Source: Nitrospinota bacterium
Lineage (GTDB): Bacteria > Nitrospinota_A > UBA7883 > JACRLM01
Reading direction: 5' to 3'
Assembly (NCBI GenBank): GCA_015231995.1
Contig: JADGAO010000063.1
Location: 1-14,531, forward strand
DNA length: 14,531 nt
The translations under genes and the position numbers were made by a program. Below are positions 1-6,102 of this stretch, piece after piece. The stretch's first letter is position 1. The number at the start of each line of letters is the position of its first letter. Under the pieces are notes generated by a model. The model ran no database searches and had not been told where the DNA came from. It was given only the letters and a program-made list of their open reading frames with translations.

Positions 1-317
1 TCGTAATCGTATTGGATTCCGGGCCGCATGAATGCCACTCGCGGGACGCCAGTATCGGCGGACACAGCCTCTGCCGTGATTTTAGCTTCCAGCGCGTATG
101 GATGGGTTGCGTCCACTATGACCCTCGCGCCAATTTCACGGATGAGAGAGATCATCGCCTTTTTCCCCATACGACCCGCGCGGCGCTGGATAAGATGGTG
201 GTTTCCGGTGTCCAGTTCGTTGCCGGTGGCGGTGGAGACAAGCGTGCGCCAGCCCGCCTCCGCAAACGCGGTGGCGATGCCCATCGTCTCGCTGGTTCCG
301 CCCAACAGGAATATCAA
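1..317 (-). CDS. cbiJ: Cobalt-precorrin-6A reductase, N-terminal part (runs off left edge)
   Basis: N-terminal 105 codons of a CbiJ/CobK-type reductase, which uses NAD(P)H to reduce the macrocycle of (cobalt-)precorrin-6A. The start is TTG at 317-315, overlapping the cbiH stop by four bases (TTGA), with AAGGG about nine bases upstream. The encoded N-terminus (MIFLLGGTSETMGIA) is the glycine-rich nucleotide-binding opening of the family, LLGGTSE being characteristic. Further on come STATGNELD and VIVDATHPYA, the latter a strongly conserved CbiJ block. The family is usually about 250 residues, so more than half of the protein lies outside the window; this is an edge cut, not a truncation of the gene. 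It is the last visible gene of the minus-strand operon. The family call is confident; the TTG start is inferred from the overlap and the position of the motif. Confidence 0.87.
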   Translation of the reverse strand, partial: MIFLLGGTSETMGIATAFAEAGWRTLVSTATGNELDTGNHHLIQRRAGRMGKKAMISLIREIGARVIVDATHPYALEAKITAEAVSADTGVPRVAFMRPGIQYDY

Positions 318-1105
318 AACCGTTTGCCCTTATAACCGCGTGGAGTAATCATCCATCCGCCGTGGCTGAACGTTTCGCTATTGCCGATGATGACGATACT
401 CATCATGCCTATCTTTTCGTCAAGGAAGTGGTCGAGATCGGAGATGACGATTTTTTCCTCGCCGCCATACCCCACGCTTTCGCAAACGCCGACCGGAGTT
501 GAGCCGGGGCGGTGTTTACGGAAAATCTCGGCGGCTTCGGCCAATTGTCCCACTCGCTTTTTGCTTTTCGGGTTGTACAGCGCAGTCACGAAATCGGCGG
601 AGGCAACGGCCTCTAACCGTTTGCGGATCATCTCCCACGGAACAAGCAGGTCGCTGAGGCTGATGGTGGCGTAATCGAGCATGAGCGGCGCCCCAAGCCG
701 CGCGGCGGCGGCGTTGGCGGCGGAAACGCCGGGAATGATTTCTATCGGGACACGGCTATCCATCTCCCGCTTAAGCTCCAGCGCCAGTCCCGCCATGCCG
801 TACACCCCCGCGTCGCCGGACGAGACAAGAGCCACCTTTTTACCCTGCGCCGCTTTTTCCAAAGCGAAGCGGCATCGGTCGGCCTCTTTGGTCATACCGG
901 AGGAAATAATCTCCTTGCCAGCGGTGAGGTCGGCCACGTTTTCCAGATACCTGTCGTATCCCACCACCACGTCGCACAAGGCGATAGCTTTTTCCGCCCG
1001 GAACGTGCGGTCGTCGCGCCCGCCGGGGCCTATTCCAACGACAAAGAGCGCTCCCGCGCTATCGCCACAGTTATTCCCTGATACGCTCTTTTCTTGAGTA
1101 TTAAT
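314..1105 (-). CDS. cbiH: Cobalt-precorrin-3B C17-methyltransferase, probable ATT start
   Basis: SAM-dependent methyltransferase of the tetrapyrrole methylase family, placing the methyl at C17 during ring contraction. Visible motifs are VVGIGPGG near residue 22, GYDRY, SSGDAGVYGMAG, and EIIPGVSAANAAAARLGAPL. The first standard start codon in frame (TTG, 979) falls after GIGPGG and would delete the SAM-binding loop, so it cannot be right. No ATG, GTG or TTG occurs in the frame between there and the region around 1105. ATT at 1105-1103 follows a perfect AAGGAGG (1111-1117) by five bases and gives 263 residues, close to the usual length with a short extra N-terminus of about 18 residues. The gene overlaps the 3' end of cbiG by 76 bases in the -1 frame. 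The product is sure; the start is inferred. A sequence error or a cbiG-cbiH frameshift fusion is the alternative, but I see no convincing slippery heptamer. Confidence 0.85.
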   Translation of the reverse strand: MNTQEKSVSGNNCGDSAGALFVVGIGPGGRDDRTFRAEKAIALCDVVVGYDRYLENVADLTAGKEIISSGMTKEADRCRFALEKAAQGKKVALVSSGDAGVYGMAGLALELKREMDSRVPIEIIPGVSAANAAAARLGAPLMLDYATISLSDLLVPWEMIRKRLEAVASADFVTALYNPKSKKRVGQLAEAAEIFRKHRPGSTPVGVCESVGYGGEEKIVISDLDHFLDEKIGMMSIVIIGNSETFSHGGWMITPRGYKGKRF

Positions 1106-1812
1106 GACGTCCTCCTTCCCGCCAGCAGAGCGGCCGGTTCGGCCACCGCTGGCAAGTTCACACTCTTTTCCACAAACGCCGATTTGTCGAAATCCAGCGT
1201 CGACTCCCTTATCTCGTCCGAGGCGATAAACCTTAACGGAACGCCGAGCGTCCGCGCGGCCTCGATCAACCCGGACTCGTTTGACTTCACATCCGCCGAT
1301 GCGATATAACGCACACGTTCAAGCGCGACGCCAGCCTCAGCGATTGCGCTTTTCACTGCGGCTACTATCCGCTCCGCCGTCATCCCGCGCCTGCAACCGA
1401 CCCCTACGATGATATTCTTCGACGCTTCGGTGGAGGTTGATATCACAGGCTCGGCCCCGATTGCGTTTGCGACAGCCACCGCCAACTCGTTGGCCCGCCC
1501 TTCATGTCCGCTCAACAGGCTCACCGCCCATCTGCCGCCCACGTCCACCTGCACGACGGCCGGATCGCTTTCTTTGCTCCGTATCAACGGGGCGATGGCC
1601 CGCACCACCGCGCCGCACGGGGCGATGTAGACAAGCCCTTCGTATTTATCGAATACCCTCTCCGTAAGCTCCACCACTTTTGCGAACCGTTCCCCCTGCG
1701 TGACATCTTCCACATTTTCATGCGTGAAATAATCCGAGTCCGCAAAACTCCCGCGCAGGTGGGTGAAAAGCTTTGCGCCCTCTTTAGACAGGGTGATGAA
1801 AGCGGTCTTCAC
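1030..1812 (-). CDS. cbiG: Cobalt-precorrin-5A hydrolase, compact form
   Basis: CbiG opens the delta-lactone ring of cobalt-precorrin-5A and releases acetaldehyde (two carbons) in the anaerobic pathway. Start is GTG at 1812, overlapping the cbiF stop (GTGA). The 260 residues hold the N-terminal domain (APCGAVVRAIAPLI about 64-77, VSLLSGHEGRANELA about 97-111, EPVISTSTEA about 121-130). The C-terminal domain begins immediately afterwards (IIVGVGCRRGMTAERI about 134-149) and ends with the typical VTVAIAR-like strand (ITVAIARERS). CbiG of enteric bacteria is about 350 residues with a central domain between these two; here only a few residues join them, so the central domain is absent. Both flanking domains look intact and no stop or frameshift is seen, so I read this as a natural compact variant. 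Its 3' 76 bases also encode the start of cbiH. Confidence 0.9.
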   Translation of the reverse strand: MKTAFITLSKEGAKLFTHLRGSFADSDYFTHENVEDVTQGERFAKVVELTERVFDKYEGLVYIAPCGAVVRAIAPLIRSKESDPAVVQVDVGGRWAVSLLSGHEGRANELAVAVANAIGAEPVISTSTEASKNIIVGVGCRRGMTAERIVAAVKSAIAEAGVALERVRYIASADVKSNESGLIEAARTLGVPLRFIASDEIRESTLDFDKSAFVEKSVNLPAVAEPAALLAGRRTSLILKKRAYQGITVAIARERSLSLE

Positions 1813-2564
1813 CGGATGGCCGTCCTGAAAGCATGGGTGAATGACGGATCGTAAAGTTTGCTCGCCGTCTGCGCCCTTTCAAGAGCCGGGCCGACGATAA
1901 TCATCGTCATATTGCCGATGCCAGCCTGTTTGATTTTTTCGGCGATATCCGCCAACGTGCCGGTGACGATTTTCTGATCCGGCCACGATGCGCGGTACAC
2001 AGCCGCTGTCGGGGCCTGCGGGCCATAATGCGGAGCCAGCTTTTGCGCCACTTCATCTATCGCCTGCACGGAGAGGAAAATACAGAGCGTCGCCCCACTT
2101 TTGGCCAACTGCTCCAATTCTTGTGACGCGGGAACGGGCGTGCGGCCTCCGTTGCGGGCGATAATAACCGCCTGCGATTTTTCCGGAACGGTCAGTTCTA
2201 TCTTCAACGCGGCGGCGGCGGCCTGAAACGAGCTGACTCCTGGAACAACATCGTACTCGATGCCCAGCGCGTCCAGTTCGTTCATCTGTTCCAGTATTGC
2301 GCCGTATAGCGACGGGTCGCCGGTGTGGAGCCGCGCCACGTCCATATCAATCTCTTTGGCGCGTTTGTAAACGTCAACCATCTGCTCAAGGCTCATCTCT
2401 GCGGAGTTGTGTAGCTCGGCGTTCACAGGGGCAAGCGCGACGACTTCATCGCTCACAAGCGATCCTGCGTAGATGAGGCAACGGCAATTCTCGATAAGCC
2501 GCCTGGCTTTAACCGTCAGCAAATCCGGGTCGCCCGGCCCGGCTCCTATGAAAGTCACCTTCAT
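1809..2564 (-). CDS. cbiF: Cobalt-precorrin-4 C11-methyltransferase
   Basis: Tetrapyrrole methylase that adds the C11 methyl group from SAM to cobalt-precorrin-4. The 251-residue product matches the family length. It opens with VTFIGAGPGDPDLLTVKARRL (SAM-loop GAGPGDPDLLT at about 7-17), has RLHTGDPSLYGAI at about 99-111, then VVPGVSSFQAAAAAL at about 127-141. The CbiF/CobM-specific stretch AGSLVSDEVVALAP and a C-terminal NMTMIIVGPAL are also present; together these separate it from CbiL, CbiE and CbiH. ATG at 2564 overlaps the cbiL stop by four bases (ATGA), and its own stop overlaps the cbiG GTG in the same way, so translation is coupled on both sides. Nothing unusual was seen. Confidence 0.95.
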   Translation of the reverse strand: MKVTFIGAGPGDPDLLTVKARRLIENCRCLIYAGSLVSDEVVALAPVNAELHNSAEMSLEQMVDVYKRAKEIDMDVARLHTGDPSLYGAILEQMNELDALGIEYDVVPGVSSFQAAAAALKIELTVPEKSQAVIIARNGGRTPVPASQELEQLAKSGATLCIFLSVQAIDEVAQKLAPHYGPQAPTAAVYRASWPDQKIVTGTLADIAEKIKQAGIGNMTMIIVGPALERAQTASKLYDPSFTHAFRTAIR

Positions 2565-3280
2565 TTTCTTTTTACCGTGTGCGCGATGATGGTGGACAGA
2601 TACCCCGTCTCTGGATTGCTGTCGCGCAGACTGCGCAGATTCGTCTCTATCCGTTCTCCCGCCTGTCCTGCGTATGCGGCGAAGACTGCGTTATCTATGA
2701 CTCCTGTCTCTTCGAGTATATCCAGTATCCCGTTGAGCCTCTTGCCGACCTTCATCAATACAACCGTCCCTTCGCCATTGATGGCCGTACGCACCGAATC
2801 CAGATCGTCGGATGCAGGGATGATTGTCACCGGCTCTTTACCCTCTCCCACAGGTTGATTTGTGAGAGCCGCAACCGCGCTGAACGCCGTTACGCCGGGC
2901 ACTGTATGAATACGCGCTGTCGGCAGAGCCTTCAGCAGGGCGCGGATAAGATAAATATATGTCGAGTAGAGCATGGGGTCGCCCAGCGTCACAAAACATG
3001 CGTCCTCGCCTTTAGCGAGAACTTCCGCGACGGCCTGCGCCGCTTCGTCCCACTTCTTCGCCAGTTCGGCTTTATCGGTTATCATCGGGAAGACCAACTC
3101 ATGCACGGCGGCGGAGCCTATGTGGCGCGAGGCGATTTCAAGGGCGAGGCTGTCTTCTTTTATCCTCGCCTTCGGGACGAATACATGTTTGGCCTCCGCC
3201 AGCAGTCTTGCGCCTTTCACGGTGATAAGCTCCGGGTCGCCCGGCCCCACCCCGATTCCATACAGTGTTCCGGCGTTCAT
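2561..3280 (-). CDS. cbiL: Cobalt-factor II / precorrin-2 C20-methyltransferase
   Basis: SAM-dependent C20-methyltransferase acting right after cobalt insertion to give cobalt-factor III. The 239 residues carry LYGIGVGPGDPELITVKGAR at the N-terminus (GVGPGDPELIT about 10-20). CFVTLGDPMLYSTYIYLI lies near residue 95 and HTVPGVTAFSAVAA near residue 125. The LGDPMLYSTY form of the second loop and the VFVPKA segment after the first are typical of CbiL/CobI rather than the other methylases of this operon. ATG at 3280 overlaps the cbiE stop (ATGA), and the stop overlaps the cbiF start (ATGA). In context it probably acts on the product of CbiX. Confidence 0.94.
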   Translation of the reverse strand: MNAGTLYGIGVGPGDPELITVKGARLLAEAKHVFVPKARIKEDSLALEIASRHIGSAAVHELVFPMITDKAELAKKWDEAAQAVAEVLAKGEDACFVTLGDPMLYSTYIYLIRALLKALPTARIHTVPGVTAFSAVAALTNQPVGEGKEPVTIIPASDDLDSVRTAINGEGTVVLMKVGKRLNGILDILEETGVIDNAVFAAYAGQAGERIETNLRSLRDSNPETGYLSTIIAHTVKRK

Positions 3281-3912
3281 TTCAGCAAATCCCTTCTGAT
3301 AATAAGGAAGATGGTCATGGAGGCGTACTCCCTGCCATCAATATCCCACGGTTTAACCTCCTCCACCTTCTCGTCGGGAAGGCTAAGGTTTTCGAGCGCG
3401 AATATGGCGCGGTTATCGCCCAGACTCTCCGCGAGCTTCCGCACCCATGCGGACGATTCTTTTCTGCCGCCCAACACGGCTATTTTACTCTCGGCGCGAA
3501 GCGCGTCGAACCCCATCGTAGGGTCGCCAGCATGGGCCGAGATTATTTTTGCGTCGTTCCATTCCAAGCCTAACCGCGCAAACGCGAGTTGGATGGAACT
3601 CACACCCGGAATCACTCTGCATTTGGCGGCTCCAAACCGACGGATTACCGGACGCGCCAGGCTGTACAGTCCCGGATCGCCGCTGACGAGTACCGCTATT
3701 TTACCTTTGCCCAGCCGAGCCTCGATTTCCATTATGACCTTTGTTGTGTCAGCGCCTTCGGCTATTTTTTCGCAAGAGGTCGCTGGAAATAATTCCAGGA
3801 GCCGTTTCGACCCGATCATGAAATCGGCTTCTCCCGCCGCCTGCCTTGCGGATTGCGTCAGATACTCCGCCGATCCTGGGCCGCAACCTATGATCGTTAT
3901 CAAATCCTTCAT
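3277..3912 (-). CDS. cbiE: Cobalt-precorrin-7 C5-methyltransferase (CbiE, stand-alone)
   Basis: Tetrapyrrole methylase that methylates C5. In many genomes it is fused to CbiT, which methylates C15 and decarboxylates the C12 side chain (CobL). Here the 211-residue protein ends after the methylase domain, so it is the stand-alone CbiE, and no cbiT is visible in the window. Motifs are DLITIIGCGPGSAEYLT at the N-terminus, VLVSGDPGLYSLARPV, VIPGVSSIQLAFARLGL and the CbiE-type IISAHAGDP. The start is taken as ATG 3912; GTG at 3918 is an in-frame alternative adding two residues. Upstream there is only a weak GAGTGG, part of a duplicated cbiD-end sequence (3903-3928), which suggests the ATG once overlapped a cbiD stop directly. 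It overlaps cbiL by four bases. Confidence 0.92.
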   Translation of the reverse strand: MKDLITIIGCGPGSAEYLTQSARQAAGEADFMIGSKRLLELFPATSCEKIAEGADTTKVIMEIEARLGKGKIAVLVSGDPGLYSLARPVIRRFGAAKCRVIPGVSSIQLAFARLGLEWNDAKIISAHAGDPTMGFDALRAESKIAVLGGRKESSAWVRKLAESLGDNRAIFALENLSLPDEKVEEVKPWDIDGREYASMTIFLIIRRDLLK

Positions 3913-3928
3913 AACCACTCTACGATAT
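3903..3928. repeat. Direct duplication of the cbiD-end/cbiE-start junction, copy A
   Basis: The 26 bases here match 4169-4195 with one substitution and one one-base gap. Read on the minus strand, both copies encode the end IVEWL-stop with an ATG overlapping the stop, followed by AAGGATT or AAAGGATT. Copy A lies at the true cbiE start (MKDL). Together the two copies bracket the palindrome-rich insert. This could be a long target-site duplication or a local tandem duplication; the sequence alone does not decide. Confidence 0.75.
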
Positions 3929-3940
3929 TGCCCAAATGCT

Positions 3941-3966
3941 CGGCGTGGGTGTTCTTCACCCCGCCG
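3941..3966. repeat. Hairpin with GGTG-TTCTT-CACC tip, GC-rich stem
   Basis: The left arm (3941-3951, cggcgtgggtg) pairs with caccccgccg (3957-3966) around the loop ttctt, with a one-base bulge. It shares the loop and closing pairs with the hairpins at 4005-4029 and 14466-14490. The minus-strand form of its right half (acggcggggtga) recurs at 14520-14531. Probably one half of a two-hairpin extragenic repeat. Confidence 0.65.
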
Positions 3967-4004
3967 TCCTAAAGAGACAATAACCTCACATTACAAGACA
4001 GGGA

Positions 4005-4029
4005 GTCCGAGGTGAAGAATACCTCGGAC
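4005..4029. repeat. Hairpin repeat, GTCCGAGGTG type, copy 1
   Basis: gtccgaggtg (4005-4014) and tacctcggac (4020-4029) form a ten-base stem with one mismatch around aagaa. Read on the minus strand, 4033-4001 matches 14462-14494 almost base for base (one or two differences). This shows a dispersed element present in both orientations in this window. REP/BIME-like; no transposase is visible nearby. Confidence 0.75.
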
Positions 4030-4040
4030 AGCATTAAATG

Positions 4041-4091
4041 GTAGGGGCGACCCGGTGGGTCGCCCAGGGCGATTCACCGAATCGCCCCTAC
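4041..4091. repeat. Double-hairpin palindromic element (GTAGGGGCGA ends)
   Basis: The ends gtaggggcga (4041-4050) and tcgcccctac (4082-4091) are perfect inverted repeats. Inside are two perfect nine-base hairpins: gggcgaccc/gggtcgccc (4045-4053 with 4057-4065, loop ggt) and gggcgattc/gaatcgccc (4067-4075 with 4079-4087, loop acc). I recall similar GTAGGGGCGACC elements scattered between genes of many bacteria, but cannot check that here. It may be a small non-autonomous mobile or REP-type element. Confidence 0.75.
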
Positions 4092-4103
4092 AAAAGAAGG
4101 AGT

Positions 4104-4123
4104 CCGTGGTCAGGCGACCACGG
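4104..4123. repeat. Hairpin CCGTGGTC/GACCACGG
   Basis: Eight-base perfect arms (4104-4111 and 4116-4123) around aggc, preceded by agt as in the neighbouring gtccgaggtg hairpin. It is the fourth palindrome in the insert between cbiD and cbiE. In transcripts these hairpins could stabilise mRNA ends or act as a processing point between the upstream and downstream halves of the operon; that is inference. Confidence 0.6.
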
Positions 4124-4168
4124 GGAAGCAAATGGGAAATTAACCGTCGCTCGATTTTATTTGCCTCG

Positions 4169-4195
4169 AATCCTTTCATAGCCACTCTACGATAT
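4169..4195. repeat. Direct duplication of the cbiD-end/cbiE-start junction, copy B
   Basis: Partner of 3903-3928, offset by 267 bases. Copy B holds the real cbiD stop (TGA at 4178-4176) and an overlapping ATG that opens a frame starting MKGF, compared with MKDL in cbiE. The extra base relative to copy A throws that frame out of register, so the frame (to 3991) runs through palindromes and is taken as a dead remnant. Confidence 0.75.
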
Positions 4196-5240
4196 CACCG
4201 CTCGTCCCCGTGACCTCGCCCTTCATGTTCACCAACGCCACACATACTTTGAATCTGCTTTTCGTTCTCTCCGATATCGCAGTAGCCACCTCCTGCGCCA
4301 GCGCGTTGCCCAGCGCAAGCCGTTGCGGAGCGTCTAAACTTTCGATAATCTCCTCGACGGTGTTCGATAGAGGCTGAGTCGCGCCCAGCGTATTTTGAGC
4401 TGTATTCATCACATACGGCATGGCGCTACCTGAGCGCGATGAGTGAGTATCCCATTCGCCCCCGGGCAATTTCGCAAGCTTGCCGGAATGCCCTACAACT
4501 AACAGACCTTCGATATCGTGATTCGCAAGAAGGTCGAGCATGTAACCCCACTCGTTGCTCACCTCGACGATTCTCTCCGGCGGCAGGCACAACTTTTTAA
4601 CGGCGGCGTTTGTGCCGATGTTTCCAGCCGTAAAGACAAGACGTTTCACCCCGCCAGCTATCGCGACATTCAACGAGCATTTGAGGGACTCGCGCAAGGC
4701 GGGATGGCTGTATGGCCGCACGACGCCGGTTGTTCCAAGCACGCTCAAGCCTCCCACGATTCCAAGTCGTGGGTTAAACGTTCTTTGCGCCAGTTCTACC
4801 CCGCCCGGTATGGATACCGTCACAAGCGCCGGCCTATCCGTAACTTCCCTTACGGCGGCGCGGATCATCTCGCGTGGGCCGGGGTTGATGGCAGGCTCAC
4901 CCGGCGGAATGCTGAGACCTTTTTTTGTCACAGCTCCAACCCCGTCGCCAGCGGAAAAAACGATATCGCCTTCCGCCATCCACGCCACTGTTGTCATGAT
5001 CGTCACGCCGTTGGTGATATCCGGGTCATCGCCGGAATCCTTCACCACCAATGCGGTGGCGCAGTTGCCGTTAAGCTTTATCTCCGTCACCGGCAGTCTC
5101 GCCCTTGCGCCGTTACGCAATGGTATGTCAACCATCGTCGGAATAGCAGAGCCACACAGGGCCATCGCCGCCGCCTTTGCGCCAGCCGCCGCGCAGGAGC
5201 CGGTGGTGTAGCCTTCCCTCAGCTTACCGCTCTGCGTCAT
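4176..5240 (-). CDS. cbiD: Cobalt-precorrin-5B C1-methyltransferase
   Basis: CbiD methylates C1 of the corrinoid ring in the anaerobic pathway and is unrelated in fold to the other methylases. The 354 residues start MTQSGKLREGYTTGSCAAAG. The REGYTTGSCAAA block at residues 8-19 is the family hallmark. It is followed by GDGVGAVTKKGL, IPPGEPAINPGPREMI, GGLSVLGTTGVVRPYSHPA and LVFTAGNIG. ATG at 5240 is chosen because the family motif begins there; a longer upstream frame reads only through the cbiO 3' end. It overlaps the cbiO stop by 17 bases. The C-terminal sequence (GDIVEWL) and stop recur 267 bases downstream next to cbiE, so the region after this gene has been rearranged. Product call is secure. 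Confidence 0.95.
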   Translation of the reverse strand: MTQSGKLREGYTTGSCAAAGAKAAAMALCGSAIPTMVDIPLRNGARARLPVTEIKLNGNCATALVVKDSGDDPDITNGVTIMTTVAWMAEGDIVFSAGDGVGAVTKKGLSIPPGEPAINPGPREMIRAAVREVTDRPALVTVSIPGGVELAQRTFNPRLGIVGGLSVLGTTGVVRPYSHPALRESLKCSLNVAIAGGVKRLVFTAGNIGTNAAVKKLCLPPERIVEVSNEWGYMLDLLANHDIEGLLVVGHSGKLAKLPGGEWDTHSSRSGSAMPYVMNTAQNTLGATQPLSNTVEEIIESLDAPQRLALGNALAQEVATAISERTKSRFKVCVALVNMKGEVTGTSGDIVEWL

Positions 5241-6102
5241 CGCTCTTGCGTCCCGTGAATACGCCATCCGGTATGAGTTCGAGAAAACGTTTGCGCGCCT
5301 CGCCGACCGTAAGCGGCAGGCCGTCAAGCGGCAATCCGTCGTAGGTCTTCATCTGGTGTAACAGGGAAGAAACGTAGGGGAGGCGCAGTCCCGCGCCGTG
5401 TAGCAATTCGTGGTCGGAAAGGATTTCATCGGCGGGGCCGCTCCGTAACGCCTGTCCCTTTTTAAGAATATATATCTCGTTTGCGAAAAGCGGCAGAAGG
5501 TCTATGGAATGCGTCGCCATGACAACAGTGACCCCGTCAACGCGGTTGAGGTTGCCTATCAGGCGCATCATCTCCACCTCCCCGGCGGGGTCGAGGCTGG
5601 CGGCTGGCTCGTCCATCAACAACAGGCGCGGGCGCATGGCCAGCGCCCCGGCCAGCGCCACCTTTTTCTTTTCACCGAAACTCAGATGATGTATCGAACG
5701 CCCCTCCGCATGGAGCATCCCCACCGATGCTAACGCTTCGTTCACCCGTTCGGCGACAGAGCTTTCATCCAACCCCTGGTTGCGTGGCCCGAACGCCACA
5801 TCCTCCGCCACGGTCGGGGCGAAAAGCTGGTCGTCGGGGTTCTGGAACACCACTCCCACAGTCCCATACAAGTCCCGCGCTGAAAGCGACGCAAGCGGCG
5901 TTCCGTATAAAGACACCTTGCCGGACGCAGGTTTCAAAAGCCCTGCCATAACTTTTATCAACGTGGTTTTGCCGGAGCCGTTGGAGGCGAGCAGAGCGGT
6001 GAACGACCCTTCGGGCGCTTTCATGCAAACGCCATCGAGAGCCACAGTGCCCTCCGGATAGCGGTAGCCTACGTCCGTAAGCTCCATCGCGTATGTCGTC
6101 AC
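5224..6102 (-). CDS. cbiO: Cobalt ECF transporter ATPase CbiO
   Basis: ATP-binding subunit of the CbiMNQO cobalt importer, on the cytoplasmic face. The chosen start, GTG 6102, overlaps the cbiQ stop (GTGA) and is preceded by AAGGTGGGA, giving 292 residues; an upstream ATG at 6117 would add five residues. Seen motifs: Walker A ASNGSGKTT at 39-47, Q-loop VVFQNPDDQLFAPTVAEDVAFGP at about 84-106, signature LSFGEKKK at 140-147, Walker B LLLMDEPAASLDP at about 160-172, and H-loop ATHS with His198. LSxGEKK and the QNPDDQ string are typical of CbiO. The first Walker A residue is alanine where glycine is usual. The long C-terminal tail after the ATPase core (about residues 205-292) is common in this subfamily. 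It lies between cbiQ and cbiD. Confidence 0.94.
   Translation of the reverse strand: MTTYAMELTDVGYRYPEGTVALDGVCMKAPEGSFTALLASNGSGKTTLIKVMAGLLKPASGKVSLYGTPLASLSARDLYGTVGVVFQNPDDQLFAPTVAEDVAFGPRNQGLDESSVAERVNEALASVGMLHAEGRSIHHLSFGEKKKVALAGALAMRPRLLLMDEPAASLDPAGEVEMMRLIGNLNRVDGVTVVMATHSIDLLPLFANEIYILKKGQALRSGPADEILSDHELLHGAGLRLPYVSSLLHQMKTYDGLPLDGLPLTVGEARKRFLELIPDGVFTGRKSDDAER

Noticed and set aside
1081..1110. Programmed -1 frameshift joining cbiG and cbiH
   Set aside because: The AAGGAGG and the AAG AAA AGA run invite the idea, but no X XXY YYZ heptamer is in the right frame, and cbiG ends with its normal C-terminal strand. The ATT start explains the data more simply.
2579..4015. 478-codon plus-strand frame
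   Set aside because: It lies antisense to cbiL, cbiE and the cbiD-cbiE insert, which have clear family motifs. Its translation shows no recognisable domain and is rich in Arg, His and Cys, as expected from a shadow frame.
3941..4123. CRISPR array
   Set aside because: The hairpins differ in sequence and spacing, there are no equal-length spacers, and no cas genes are present.
3991..4185. 64-codon minus-strand frame starting MAMKGF after cbiD
   Set aside because: The start copies the cbiE start by duplication, and the remainder is translated palindromes. I treat it as a remnant, not a gene.
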